NCBI GenBank assembly: GCA_046294625.1
Contig: JBKBKN010000018.1
Location: 1-64,000 of the forward strand
Length of the DNA stretch: 64,000 bases
From: JBKBKN01 sp046294625
GTDB lineage: Bacteria > Bacteroidota > Bacteroidia > M30B66
Reading direction: 5' to 3'
Positions 17,841 through 27,336 of this stretch are shown here, one piece after another. The translations under genes and the position numbers were made by a program. The notes below the pieces were generated by a model that was not told where the DNA came from, searched no databases, and saw only the letters and a program-made list of their open reading frames with translations. Position 1 is the first letter of the stretch. Each line of letters begins with the position of its first letter.

Positions 17841-19187
17841 TTATCTAGGTGTGGTGTTTGTTCGTGCGGGGGTGCTTGTTGATTTTTTGGGTGCGGTGGT
17901 GTTCGCCGGTTTAGCTGTTGCATTTGATTTAACAGGCTGTTTGGTTTGATTGCTAGGTGATGTGTTTGTTGGTCTGTTGTTGGCCGGAGAGTTGTTGTTA
18001 GCAGGTGCAGCAGGCGATGATGTTGATGTTTCCTTCACCGGAGTAACCATGTTTGGTATCACAAAATCGCTTGGAGCAAAGTTGATTTGCCTGCCATAAA
18101 TAAACTTCACATCAAGCCTTTTGGCTGCAAATGCTGGAATTTCATCTGCGATATCAAGTACCCTATCTGCTAATTCGTCAGATCTTTTTCTGAAGGTGCA
18201 ATTCAGTCTGGTGTAATTGTTTACAGAAGTGATTTCCATTTGTCCGCCAAAAGCAGGTTCGTTACGCAGCCTGGTTCTTAGATCCCTGAAGTCCCTAAAC
18301 GTGCCTGTCTGATAAAATCTTAGTTCAAACGGAGTTCCATTGTTCACCCAGTCGCCAATGTAGGCTGTGAACCTTTCCATGAGCGTCCCAACACTTCTTT
18401 CTACTGCTTCGCCTATGCCTACTCTACGTGCATCGGCAGAGATTCGGCTTGAGCGCCAATCGGAGTCGAGCGAAACTGTTCCAAGACCTTCCGCAGTGCA
18501 GTTGTCGTAAGCTTTGGTGACGATACTCACTCTTGATGATGTGCGTGTGTCGAATGCTTCGCTTCTGGAAGACACGTTTATGCCTGCCACTTGAATAATG
18601 AATTGCGCATCGGCCATGATACCTAATTGTTGGATATAGGAAACTTGCGATGTGTCTAATTCCTGCATCATGTTCATTGCTTCGCGACGCAATTGATCAA
18701 ATCTTGATTTTTCAATATAGCGATAACGGCGAGCCGCGAGTTGCTCATTGATTTTTTCCACAGCAAGATCGTATTCAGCTATTTCTTCATTGCTGAGTTT
18801 TCGCGGATCATACATCACCAAAAATCTAACCCCTCCAACACTTTGAGCGAGCAATTGAAAATCGGCTTTGATGGCCTCAGTGGTCACCACTGCATTGATG
18901 GTTACTTCAAACCGATCTCTAAGAGGGGTCTCTCTCACGATATTGTAAGAACTGATATATCCCTTTGTGTTGGTTGAAATTGCATCGGATATGATGTTAA
19001 AATTCTCAACTCTGGTTTCGGAGCGGAGTGCCACACCGGCACCTTGGCTTACTGCTTGTCGAAGCGCATCCTGCAAGGCATCGTCTCTTCTTTGACCAAC
19101 ACCTGTGGTGGTTACATTTGTTGTTTGTGCCCACAGACTAATGCCTGAGAAGAAACTTAAAACACATATTAATATTCGCTTATTCAT
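17841..19187 (-). CDS. Exported FlgT-like protein
   Basis: 448 residues, signal peptide ending SLWAQ. The mature N-terminus (about 22-110) has the pattern of the flagellar assembly protein T N-terminal domain: TGVGQRRDDALQDALRQAV, then a stretch ending GYISSYNIVRE and a strand RFEVTINAVV. The middle (about 120-250) has an alpha/beta fold with VRFLVMYDP and DAQFIIQVAGINV, similar to the second domain of FlgT/TolB-N-like proteins. A later domain follows up to about 365, then a low-complexity tail rich in Pro, Thr, Asn and Lys. In Vibrio FlgT builds the flagellar H-ring; no flagellar genes are seen here, so the domain must serve another envelope structure. It lies 24 bases after the LPP20-like gene. 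Confidence 0.75.
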   Translation of the reverse strand: MNKRILICVLSFFSGISLWAQTTNVTTTGVGQRRDDALQDALRQAVSQGAGVALRSETRVENFNIISDAISTNTKGYISSYNIVRETPLRDRFEVTINAVVTTEAIKADFQLLAQSVGGVRFLVMYDPRKLSNEEIAEYDLAVEKINEQLAARRYRYIEKSRFDQLRREAMNMMQELDTSQVSYIQQLGIMADAQFIIQVAGINVSSRSEAFDTRTSSRVSIVTKAYDNCTAEGLGTVSLDSDWRSSRISADARRVGIGEAVERSVGTLMERFTAYIGDWVNNGTPFELRFYQTGTFRDFRDLRTRLRNEPAFGGQMEITSVNNYTRLNCTFRKRSDELADRVLDIADEIPAFAAKRLDVKFIYGRQINFAPSDFVIPNMVTPVKETSTSSPAAPANNNSPANNRPTNTSPSNQTKQPVKSNATAKPANTTAPKKSTSTPARTNTTPR

Positions 19188-19211
19188 CTTGGCTTTGTAT
19201 AAAATGTAAAA

Positions 19212-20333
19212 TTATAACATCATAATGAATCTGCCAACCGTGCTGGCTATATTGGCGATTCTTCCCCAGTTGATTTTTCTTTTATTGTTTGGTGAAACTT
19301 GTAGCATTCCATTTTTACCGGTCACTAGTTCAATTACATCTGCCACATTACCTTCAGATATTTTTTTTATTACGTCTTCGGAAGCTTGAATGTATTTTGG
19401 CAAATTGCCATTTCCTGCAGAATTGTAAATGGCTGAAAGATCTATACCAAGATTGCCGGCCTCATCGAGAATTCTCGGAAACATGGAAGGTGAAATCTGT
19501 TGTCCGGCGATATTAAATACCAAGGGCTTGCTTCCATCAATCATGTCGGCTACATTACCTGCGATACCCGGTGTAGCAACTCTTGCATTTGCTGCGTTCA
19601 TAGTTCGAGCACCATCAACAACTGCATCTGCCAGACTTTTGGTGCCGGAGAGGGGAACTCTCATGCGCACTTCCATGAATCCGTCTTTCTCTACAGCTTG
19701 ACCTACTTGTTCTGCGCCTTTGATTACGCCATCCACTCTTGTGTAAATGTAGTCGAAAGAAGTAGCCATATCTTCAACAGTAGTCTCACCGGTAACATGC
19801 ACCCCTTTAATAATTTCCAAAAGGTTTCGCTGAGCTACCACTACCGCCCCTCTTTGTGCCATAAGTCTAGCCTGAGCAGGGTTTTTGAATCGCTCATTGT
19901 CAATAATAGCCTGTCCTGTTGCCTCTACATATTGCTTGGTCCAGTTCACTTGCCCATTGGTTACATCCTGTACTACCGGTTTAGATTGTTCTTCGAGTTG
20001 TCGAATTAAATCTGCAGCAGCTTGCGTTTGTGATGCAGTGGGCTGTTGTGTAGTAGAAACATTTCTATCGGTGTTAGTAACCGGTTGAACATTTGTTCTA
20101 CCCGGGCTTTCATTCCCTCTTTGCGGGGTTTGAGTTGTATTGGCAGGAGCTACATTTTGGTTAGCTCTTTCACTGTTGAGCTTTCTTGTAGCTCGCTTAT
20201 TCGTTCGTTTGGGCTCATTTTGCTGAATTCCAGCCTGATTGTTTTGAGCATCTCTGCTTTGCGCTGTTAAATCGATATTGCTCAAACCTAACAATATGGT
20301 GGTTGACAGCAGATAGTTAATCATCGTTTTCAT
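19212..20333 (-). CDS. Exported LPP20/FlgP-like protein
   Basis: 373 residues with a signal peptide (NIDLTAQ) and no lipobox Cys, so it is not an evident lipoprotein. A low-complexity region rich in Asn, Gln, Thr and Pro (about 25-120) leads to an LPP20-like domain (about 130-215): YVEATGQAIID, ARLMAQRGAVVVAQRNLLEIIKGV and TRVDGVIKGAE are diagnostic. The C-terminal 150 residues contain a conserved-looking globular domain of unknown type, ending INWGRIANIASTVGRFIMML. LPP20-type domains occur in FlgP of Vibrio and Campylobacter, where they line the basal disk of the flagellum. Here the gene heads an operon with FlgT-like and DUF4476 genes. Confidence 0.75.
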   Translation of the reverse strand: MKTMINYLLSTTILLGLSNIDLTAQSRDAQNNQAGIQQNEPKRTNKRATRKLNSERANQNVAPANTTQTPQRGNESPGRTNVQPVTNTDRNVSTTQQPTASQTQAAADLIRQLEEQSKPVVQDVTNGQVNWTKQYVEATGQAIIDNERFKNPAQARLMAQRGAVVVAQRNLLEIIKGVHVTGETTVEDMATSFDYIYTRVDGVIKGAEQVGQAVEKDGFMEVRMRVPLSGTKSLADAVVDGARTMNAANARVATPGIAGNVADMIDGSKPLVFNIAGQQISPSMFPRILDEAGNLGIDLSAIYNSAGNGNLPKYIQASEDVIKKISEGNVADVIELVTGKNGMLQVSPNNKRKINWGRIANIASTVGRFIMML

Positions 20334-20418
20334 TTTATTCGGAGTTTGTTTTGGGTATTAGATGCTTGTTGTATTAAATTATATTGCTTTGATTTCCTAG
20401 TCTTAGCATGTGATTTTG

Positions 20419-23400
20419 CTAGCGTATTATTTTGATTTTTTCAGTTTTAATCATTTGATTGGAACTTAGTCGAATTAGATAAGTGCCATTGGCAAAATTA
20501 TCTATGTTTAACTTATGCAATTCCCTTGCCAAAGTCGAAGTTTTATGGATTAAGCGACCGCTAAGATCAAACAATTCGCACACCATTGGGCTATTTACAG
20601 CGCTAAGGTCTATTAAAACTGCGTTTGATGCAGGATTAGGGTAAATATTTATGTCAACCTGATTGGCAAGTTGAGTGCCCACCGTAAAGGGTACTTCTAT
20701 GGTTAAATCGAGCGTGCATCCTTGGCTGTCGGTGACCGTAACAAAATATAATCCTGCTAAAAGTCCGCTGATGTTTTGTGTCGTTTGTCCACTCATCCAA
20801 TCGAAACTGTAAGGGGGAATACCACCCGACACATTGAGATTAATCGCACCATTGGGCATAAACCCACTGTGAGGCGTCACATCGACACTTGCTTGCAGTT
20901 CAATGTAAGGGTTGATCACATAATTTTCCATGCGGCTGCATCCGTTGGCATCTGTAACATTTACGCTGTAAGTACCCTGAGGCAGATTGTTGAGCGTTGG
21001 GGTGGTAGGGCCATGTGCCCAGTTGAAGGATAAGCTACCTGTTCCACCGCTGGCTGTAAGGATAATTCTTCCCGGATTGTCGCAAGATATCTGCACCACA
21101 TTGGCATTGATTAGGATGGGCGTAGGCTCGTTTACAGTAGCTGTAACTGTTGTGCTACAACCATTAGCCGCTACGGCAGTGAGCGTGTAGCTACCCCCAC
21201 TGAGTCCGGATAGATTGGGTGAATTGGCACCATTGCTCCAGCTGAAGCTGCTTGCACCCACAATATTGGTAATGATGCTTCCATTGGCATCGCCATGACA
21301 GCTCACATGGCTTACACTTTGAATAGCAGCCACCGGTGAAGGATTTACTGTGACTGTAATAGCTGTTCTAGTTGCGCTCACGCAAGCGCCTTGGGCGGCT
21401 TCCGCATAAAAAGTGGCAGTAGCATTGAGTATTCCGGTATTGAAGCTGCTGCCCGAGCCTATGGGTGTACCACCAGATGGGCTGCTAAACCAATTTACAG
21501 TGGCTGGGCTACTCACTTGGAGATTTACAGCATTGCCGGAACAAATCGCGGGTGCCTGTCCGCTGAAAGCAGGTGCTGCCGGTTGGGCATTCACACTAAC
21601 CATTACGGCTTGCGAAACCGCACTGGTACAGGCCGATTGAATGACTTGTGCGGTGAAAGTACCGCTGCTGCTCACGGTGATGCTCTGTGTAGTGGCTCCA
21701 TTGCTCCATAAATAAGCTTGTGAAGACGGGAGACTTAATACCACATTCTGCCCTTGACAAAAACTCAATGGCCCGTTGGCCGAAATGCTTGGTGTGGCCG
21801 GGGTAGGATTCACCGTGATGGTGATGCTGTTGCTGCTCGCTACGGTTCCGCAGTTGTTGGTGACTTCCACGGTGTAAACACCGCTTTGTGAAGCAGAGAA
21901 TGAAGTGCTGTTGGTGCCCACATTCACTCCATTACGCTTCCATTGGTAGGTCACGCCTGGTTGTGCAGCAATGTTGAGCGTGGCCGCGCCCCCTTCGCAG
22001 AAAGTGGTATTTCCACTCACCGAAACAGTGGGTGCGATTGGTGCCTGACCTGATATGGTCACGGTGATGTTATTGGTGGAAGTGATGTTGCCGCAGGGGC
22101 TAATCAAATCTATGGTGTATAAGCCGGATTGATTGGCAATGAAGGTGGGGTTGTTGGTGCCTATGTTTACCCCATCACGTTTCCATTGATAAGTTACTCC
22201 GCTTTGTGCGGCCACGCTCAGGGTTACCGTTTGCCCCTGGCACACAGTGGTAGGCCCCGAAGCAGAGATGGTAGGCGCTGTGGGTGCAGTTCCGCTGATA
22301 TTTATCACAATGGAGTTAACGCTGCTTACAGTTCCGCAGGTATTAATTACATCTACCGTGTATGTGCCGGCTTCGGTTGCATTGAAAATGGGGGCACTAC
22401 TGCCTACATTATTGCCATTTCTACGCCATTGATAAGTGGCTCCTGGTGTGGCTGGTATGCTAAGCTCCACATTTTGCCCTGAGCAGAAAGTAGTAGGGCC
22501 TCCAGCCGTGATCGTGGGCTGCGCGGCAGGTCCGAATTGGATTGTTAAATTGGGCGAAAGCGTTTGCTGACAATTGGTGCCATTGGTAGTAGCAACAAAG
22601 GAAAATTGGGTAGTTTGATTAATCGTTCCGCTGCTGAAAGTCAGGTTGCCGCCATTGCCCCCTTGTGGACTACCCACATTGGTGGATGTAGTCATGTTGC
22701 GCAACTGATACGTCACACCGGGTTGGGAATTCACTAGGATTATATTGGCAGGATTGGCTGCGCAAAGAAATTCCGGACTAGCCGTTACTGCCACCGTGGA
22801 AGGCTGCTGCATGTGGAGGTTACGGATTTCAGCATTTGTTAAGCGACGATTATAGATGCGGAAATCGTCCATTGCGCCCTGAAAAAACGCATCAACCGCC
22901 CAATTGCTTCGTCCGATATAGCATAAGGTGCGTACAATGTCGGCGGGGCTTGACATGCCCCCACCGGCTACTCTTTGGCCATTAACAAACAATTCGCCAA
23001 TACCATTCTCAAAAGTGAATGCAAAATGATGCCAAGTATTTAGTGACGTGGCATTAGGGGAAGTAAATTGCCCTGCGCTCACGGTACCATTGTAAATTTC
23101 TATGGCTGCTCTTCCGGTGGTAGCGGAACTCAGCCCCATCAATACATTGTTATTGGCTGGGCCATTGCCAAAATCGAACAGTCGGTTCCAGTTGGCATTG
23201 TTGGCCCGATTGGCCCAACCAGTGACGGTGAAGGAGCCACCATCGAAATACACTCCAGCAGGCAGTTGGATATGTCCATTGCTCCCATTGAATTGAAGTG
23301 CCTGTCCAGGATTGCCAAAACGATCGGCAGTGGGTGTAACACCGCCTTGTAGCGAGCCATTTAGGTTATTGCCGCTAATATCGTTGGCATTGCCATTCAT

Positions 23401-25119
23401 GGGTAAATGCACAACTAAGCCGTTGCTGAGTGAAGGAAGCAACGGACTGCTTTGACCAAAATTGGCCGCACTCTGGTTTACAGTAACTTCGGTGATCACT
23501 GAGCCGGAGCATCCATTCCGGGAGTAGGTGAGTGTGTAAATGCCACTATTAGCAATGCTTGCGTTGTTAATGAGTGGGCTTTGTTGATTGGAGCTAAAGT
23601 TATTAGGACCCGACCAGGAGTAGGTCGCGTTTTGCAAGGGCGCGGCATTAAGTTGAATCGCTTGTCCGGTGCAGACGCTTTGCGGAATGCCCGCAGGGCG
23701 CAATTGGTAAAAAGATTGACGGGTAACGGCTACGCCAACATCGTTCCAAACGCCACCGCCTTGCATCACTACATAGTCTTCATTGCCTACATTGTTAGGT
23801 TCTCCGGTATTCCAATTTGTGTAGGATAATGGGCTATTGTCTACCCACACAAAAGTGCCTTCTGTTACTTCGTCGGTCAAACCTATCCAGGTGTCGGCAA
23901 GCATGTTTTGGGTAAGAAAGCCATTGGTTTGGGCGTCGGGCACTACAGCCAAATGACCACCATTGGCAACAGCCTGCGCCTGTGCATCGGACCATGTGAG
24001 CAGGGTGGGATTTCGGAAATAATGTCTGTTGCCCTGACTTCCTATATAGTTGTAGAGCAATGAATTAGGTATGTGACCTAACACACCGTTGATTGTGAGT
24101 GGCTGCGATTCATTACTCAAACCGCTTGTATTGGTACTTAACACCCTGATACGATAGCCTGTGCTTGTGAGCAGGGCTTCGGGAATTGTAATTTGAAAAT
24201 TACCCGAAGTAGCGGTACTGCTAATAGTCGCCACTGATAATGGGTTGTTGAAATTGCCATTAGCATCGGACATTTGAATAAGATAGTTATTGCCCGGAGC
24301 GATTAAACCTGAAGTAACGTTGTAATTGATGTTTACTGTTGAACCCGCGCAGAACGTATTGCCAGCGATTGTAATATTGATTTGTGTTTGTTCTGTACCG
24401 CTCAACACATTGATTTCGTCTTGTGTGAGTTCACGGTTATAGACCCTGAAATCGTCCAAAGCACCATTGAATGGGTACCAGTTGGTGATGAAACGGCCAA
24501 AAGAAAGTACACGGTTGTTCATCACCGTAAAGTTTGGCGCGCCCAAGGAAGTATTGACCAATTGTCCATTGATATACATGCGGGTTTCAGTAGGTGCCAT
24601 CACCAAGGCAAAGTGTACCCATTGTCCTAATGCATAAGGATTAAGCGCTCCGGTAAAAGCAGGTGTACCAACATTGCCCACAGAATTGTTGATGGTATTA
24701 TTTGAAAAAGTAACCAAGTGCCAAAGTCCGCCTCCGGCATCGCCGTTTTTAGTCCAGGGGCATTGTGATCCGCCGTTGCCCGTATTGCCATTGCCAAAGG
24801 TGCCAAAAGCAGAATTCACCTGCATCCATCCGGCAAAGCTAGCTGCTGTGCTAAACTGTAAGGTAGGGTGATTCGCCACATCGACCCGTCCCGGCGTGCC
24901 CACCCCTTGAAAGCGAACAGCGCTATTGGCCACTCCAAATCGGTCGGTGGTATAAGTAACTGTTCCATTGGGCGTGCCATTGTTGTTGTTTACACTGGCA
25001 TCCAGCAAGTTCCCATCGAAAGGGTAATAGGCGACTAGGCCATTTCCCAAATCTACTTGTGATAAGGCAGCGTTTGCGAAAATGCTTAAAAAACAGAATA
25101 GATGTAAAAGACGTTGCAT
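20419..25119 (-). CDS. Giant T9SS adhesin: LamG, C-type lectin, Ig-like and SprB-like repeats
   Basis: The ATG at 25119 gives 1566 residues and a clear signal peptide (MQRLLHLFCFLSIFANAALS). Order of modules: LamG/concanavalin-like domain (about 20-235, GLVAYYPFDGNLLD to DDFRVYNRELTQDEI); a beta module with GYRIRVLSTN; a C-type-lectin-like domain (about 365-470, ANGGHLAVV, TWIGLTDE, YTNWNTGEPNN, YVVMQGGGVWNDV); an Ig-like module; a second LamG (about 570-770, ending DDFRIYNRRLTNAEI); four or more Ig-like repeats, three of them nearly identical with TYQWKRDGVN-type cores; SprB-like repeats (about 1290-1470, SCHGDANGSI); and a type A sorting domain (IYPNPASN). The combination predicts carbohydrate binding on the cell surface. 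No catalytic site is seen. Confidence 0.9.
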   Translation of the reverse strand: MQRLLHLFCFLSIFANAALSQVDLGNGLVAYYPFDGNLLDASVNNNNGTPNGTVTYTTDRFGVANSAVRFQGVGTPGRVDVANHPTLQFSTAASFAGWMQVNSAFGTFGNGNTGNGGSQCPWTKNGDAGGGLWHLVTFSNNTINNSVGNVGTPAFTGALNPYALGQWVHFALVMAPTETRMYINGQLVNTSLGAPNFTVMNNRVLSFGRFITNWYPFNGALDDFRVYNRELTQDEINVLSGTEQTQINITIAGNTFCAGSTVNINYNVTSGLIAPGNNYLIQMSDANGNFNNPLSVATISSTATSGNFQITIPEALLTSTGYRIRVLSTNTSGLSNESQPLTINGVLGHIPNSLLYNYIGSQGNRHYFRNPTLLTWSDAQAQAVANGGHLAVVPDAQTNGFLTQNMLADTWIGLTDEVTEGTFVWVDNSPLSYTNWNTGEPNNVGNEDYVVMQGGGVWNDVGVAVTRQSFYQLRPAGIPQSVCTGQAIQLNAAPLQNATYSWSGPNNFSSNQQSPLINNASIANSGIYTLTYSRNGCSGSVITEVTVNQSAANFGQSSPLLPSLSNGLVVHLPMNGNANDISGNNLNGSLQGGVTPTADRFGNPGQALQFNGSNGHIQLPAGVYFDGGSFTVTGWANRANNANWNRLFDFGNGPANNNVLMGLSSATTGRAAIEIYNGTVSAGQFTSPNATSLNTWHHFAFTFENGIGELFVNGQRVAGGGMSSPADIVRTLCYIGRSNWAVDAFFQGAMDDFRIYNRRLTNAEIRNLHMQQPSTVAVTASPEFLCAANPANIILVNSQPGVTYQLRNMTTSTNVGSPQGGNGGNLTFSSGTINQTTQFSFVATTNGTNCQQTLSPNLTIQFGPAAQPTITAGGPTTFCSGQNVELSIPATPGATYQWRRNGNNVGSSAPIFNATEAGTYTVDVINTCGTVSSVNSIVINISGTAPTAPTISASGPTTVCQGQTVTLSVAAQSGVTYQWKRDGVNIGTNNPTFIANQSGLYTIDLISPCGNITSTNNITVTISGQAPIAPTVSVSGNTTFCEGGAATLNIAAQPGVTYQWKRNGVNVGTNSTSFSASQSGVYTVEVTNNCGTVASSNSITITVNPTPATPSISANGPLSFCQGQNVVLSLPSSQAYLWSNGATTQSITVSSSGTFTAQVIQSACTSAVSQAVMVSVNAQPAAPAFSGQAPAICSGNAVNLQVSSPATVNWFSSPSGGTPIGSGSSFNTGILNATATFYAEAAQGACVSATRTAITVTVNPSPVAAIQSVSHVSCHGDANGSIITNIVGASSFSWSNGANSPNLSGLSGGSYTLTAVAANGCSTTVTATVNEPTPILINANVVQISCDNPGRIILTASGGTGSLSFNWAHGPTTPTLNNLPQGTYSVNVTDANGCSRMENYVINPYIELQASVDVTPHSGFMPNGAINLNVSGGIPPYSFDWMSGQTTQNISGLLAGLYFVTVTDSQGCTLDLTIEVPFTVGTQLANQVDINIYPNPASNAVLIDLSAVNSPMVCELFDLSGRLIHKTSTLARELHKLNIDNFANGTYLIRLSSNQMIKTEKIKIIR

Positions 25120-25339
25120 AGTGTTCGATTTTTTAGATTTAACAAATTTAAGTTTCATTCACAGTAAGCGTTTCAAAATTCAATCCAACCTTTAATGTCA
25201 ATCGTTCAGAAAAAATACGATTGAAATTGAATAAACAATAAAATCAAGCGTTTTTAACCGAAGATAGCTTAAATAAGATTGCTAGATTGGTCGGAAGATT
25301 GATTTTAAAAAAAGAGCAAAAACATCATCAATGCTTTTC

Positions 25340-25347
25340 TAACTTTG
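25340..25347 (+). promoter_or_regulatory. -7 promoter element of serS
   Basis: TAACTTTG matches TAnnTTTG exactly, 19 bases before the serS start codon. A TTG at the expected -33 distance is missing, so support is moderate. Confidence 0.5.
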
Positions 25348-25366
25348 CCCAAAATATTTTAAGAAA

Positions 25367-26638
25367 ATGTTAGAAGTTAATTTTCTGAGAGAAAAAACCG
25401 CAGATGCTATCGAAGGCTTAGCCAAAAGAAATATTGCCGCCGAAAATGTAATCAACCAAATCATAGCTGTCGATGACTTGAGAAAGCGCACCCAGGCCGA
25501 GTTAGATAGCTTAAGGGCTGACCTCAAAAAATTTTCCGATCAGATTGGGTCATTGATGAAAGAAGGCAAAAAAGATCTTGCCAATGATATGCGAAATCAA
25601 GTGTCAGCTCTTAAAGAAACAATTAAAACACTGGAAGATAAGCTTGAAGAATCAGAAAAGCAAGTAAAAACGTATTTATACACCTTGCCCAATGTGCCAG
25701 CAAAGGCTATTCCTGCCGGAAAAAGCGCTGCTGACAATGTGGAAGTTGATGCGCATGGAGAAATTCCTAAACTTGGTCAAAATGCTTTACCGCATTGGGA
25801 ATTGGCCAAGAAGTACGACATCATTGACTTTGAGTTGGGTGTAAAAGTGTCGGGAGCAGGCTTTCCTTTTTACAAGGGAAGAGGTGCTCGACTGCAGCGC
25901 GCCATGATCGCCTATTTTCTTGATCAGGCCAATAAAGCTGGATATACAGAATATCAAGCTCCTTTGCTGATTAATGAAGAATCCGGTATTGGAACAGGCC
26001 AACTGCCAGATAAAGAAGGGCAGATGTATCATGTCACCATTGACAATCTTTTTTTAATACCAACGGCCGAAGTACCAATTACAAATATTTTCAGAGATGT
26101 GATTTTGAAAGCCGATGAGCTTCCGGTGAAATGTTGTGGCTACACCCCTTGTTTTCGTCGCGAAGCCGGTTCATACGGAAAGGATGTGAGAGGTTTGAAT
26201 CGACTACACCAATTTGATAAAGTGGAAATTGTACAAATTGAGCATCCGAATAAATCTTATGAAGCTTTGGAAGAAATGCGTGCGCACGTTACAGGATTGA
26301 TTCGTTCGTTAGGGTTACCATACAGAGTATTAAAATTATGCGGAGGCGACATGGGATTTGCTTCTGCATTTACATATGACATGGAAGTTTATTCTGCTGC
26401 TCAGGAAAAATGGCTTGAAGTGAGCTCTACGTCTAATTTTGAAACATTTCAGAGCAACCGATTGAAACTTAGATTCAAAGATGAAACCGGCAAAACAGTG
26501 CTTGCACACACTTTGAATGGTAGTGCTTTGGCATTGCCACGAATGGTTGCGGCTATTCTTGAAAATAACCAAACAGATCGTGGAATACGAATTCCCGAAG
26601 TATTGGTTCCGTACACCGGATTTGAGTGGATTGATTAA
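25367..26638 (+). CDS. serS: Seryl-tRNA synthetase
   Basis: 423 residues, the usual length. The N-terminal 110 residues form the tRNA-binding antiparallel coiled coil (charged helices around 30-100). The class II catalytic core follows: motif 1 around PFYKGRGARLQRAM, motif 2 with CFRREAGSYGKDVRG and motif 3 with NGSALALPRMVAAILEN. The enzyme attaches serine to tRNA-Ser in the cytoplasm. The start ATG follows a -7 element closely, giving a short leader. The stop codon overlaps, in the opposite sense, the stop codon of the convergent NAD(P)-binding protein, so there is no room for a terminator. Confidence 0.97.
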   Translation: MLEVNFLREKTADAIEGLAKRNIAAENVINQIIAVDDLRKRTQAELDSLRADLKKFSDQIGSLMKEGKKDLANDMRNQVSALKETIKTLEDKLEESEKQVKTYLYTLPNVPAKAIPAGKSAADNVEVDAHGEIPKLGQNALPHWELAKKYDIIDFELGVKVSGAGFPFYKGRGARLQRAMIAYFLDQANKAGYTEYQAPLLINEESGIGTGQLPDKEGQMYHVTIDNLFLIPTAEVPITNIFRDVILKADELPVKCCGYTPCFRREAGSYGKDVRGLNRLHQFDKVEIVQIEHPNKSYEALEEMRAHVTGLIRSLGLPYRVLKLCGGDMGFASAFTYDMEVYSAAQEKWLEVSSTSNFETFQSNRLKLRFKDETGKTVLAHTLNGSALALPRMVAAILENNQTDRGIRIPEVLVPYTGFEWID

Positions 26639-27336
26639 GTCTGACGGTTGATGTGTAGCTCATCCCATTTGCTTGCCAAATCCCTAATTTCTTTGTAATG
26701 ACTGATCGTAAACTTATCAGCTTTCTCTGCTTGAATTGCCCGAAAAGCCAAAGCTTTTGCAACTTCTTTTGCATGGATTGCCTTGTAGGGCGACATTCTG
26801 CCAAACAGAAGTGGATTGAATAACGGGGTGAACAGTTTAGCAGCTGATTCGCCAAATCTAAATTCTTTTCTAGGGCCTAAAAGCAATGATGGTCTCATTA
26901 TGTGCAGCTCCGGAAAATTAAGCGCTTGCAGTTTCATTTCCAAACTTCCTTTCACACGAAGGTAGAAATTATTACTATCTTTATTGGCTCCCACCGCCGA
27001 CATCAAACAAAAACATGGAATCTTTTCTTCTCTGGCCAGCCGGGCAATTTGCATGGGCAATTCTAAATCAATATATCTGAAATTTTCTTGTGAACCTGCT
27101 TTTTTTATGGTAGTGCCAAGGCAGCAGATCACTGTATCCACATTTGTGAGCTCACATTGAAGTTCATTTCCAATTTCACTGTAGAATTTGGATTTGTTAC
27201 CCAGTTCAGCCGGGGCTTTACGCCCCCAGATCACCAATGAATCGCAATATGAAGAAGCCTGAAGCAAATCTAATACATAAGCACCGGTAAGGCCGGTTGC
27301 TCCAATCAATAGAATCTTTTTGGAATTATTTGACAT
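26635..27336 (-). CDS. NAD(P)-binding Rossmann protein, HTATIP2/atypical SDR type
   Basis: The ATG at 27336 gives 233 residues and places the Rossmann fold at the N-terminus (KKILLIGATGLTGAYVLDLL, a GxxGxxG-type motif). Further hallmarks of the TIP30/HTATIP2-like atypical short-chain dehydrogenases are VDTVICCLGTT, CFCLMSAVGANKDSNNFY and the RPSLLLGPR segment. The substrate is unknown; members bind NADPH and some act as oxidoreductases or as sensors. The start overlaps the end of the upstream barrel protein by 11 bases, suggesting translational coupling. Its stop overlaps the stop of serS on the other strand. Confidence 0.85.
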   Translation of the reverse strand: MSNNSKKILLIGATGLTGAYVLDLLQASSYCDSLVIWGRKAPAELGNKSKFYSEIGNELQCELTNVDTVICCLGTTIKKAGSQENFRYIDLELPMQIARLAREEKIPCFCLMSAVGANKDSNNFYLRVKGSLEMKLQALNFPELHIMRPSLLLGPRKEFRFGESAAKLFTPLFNPLLFGRMSPYKAIHAKEVAKALAFRAIQAEKADKFTISHYKEIRDLASKWDELHINRQT

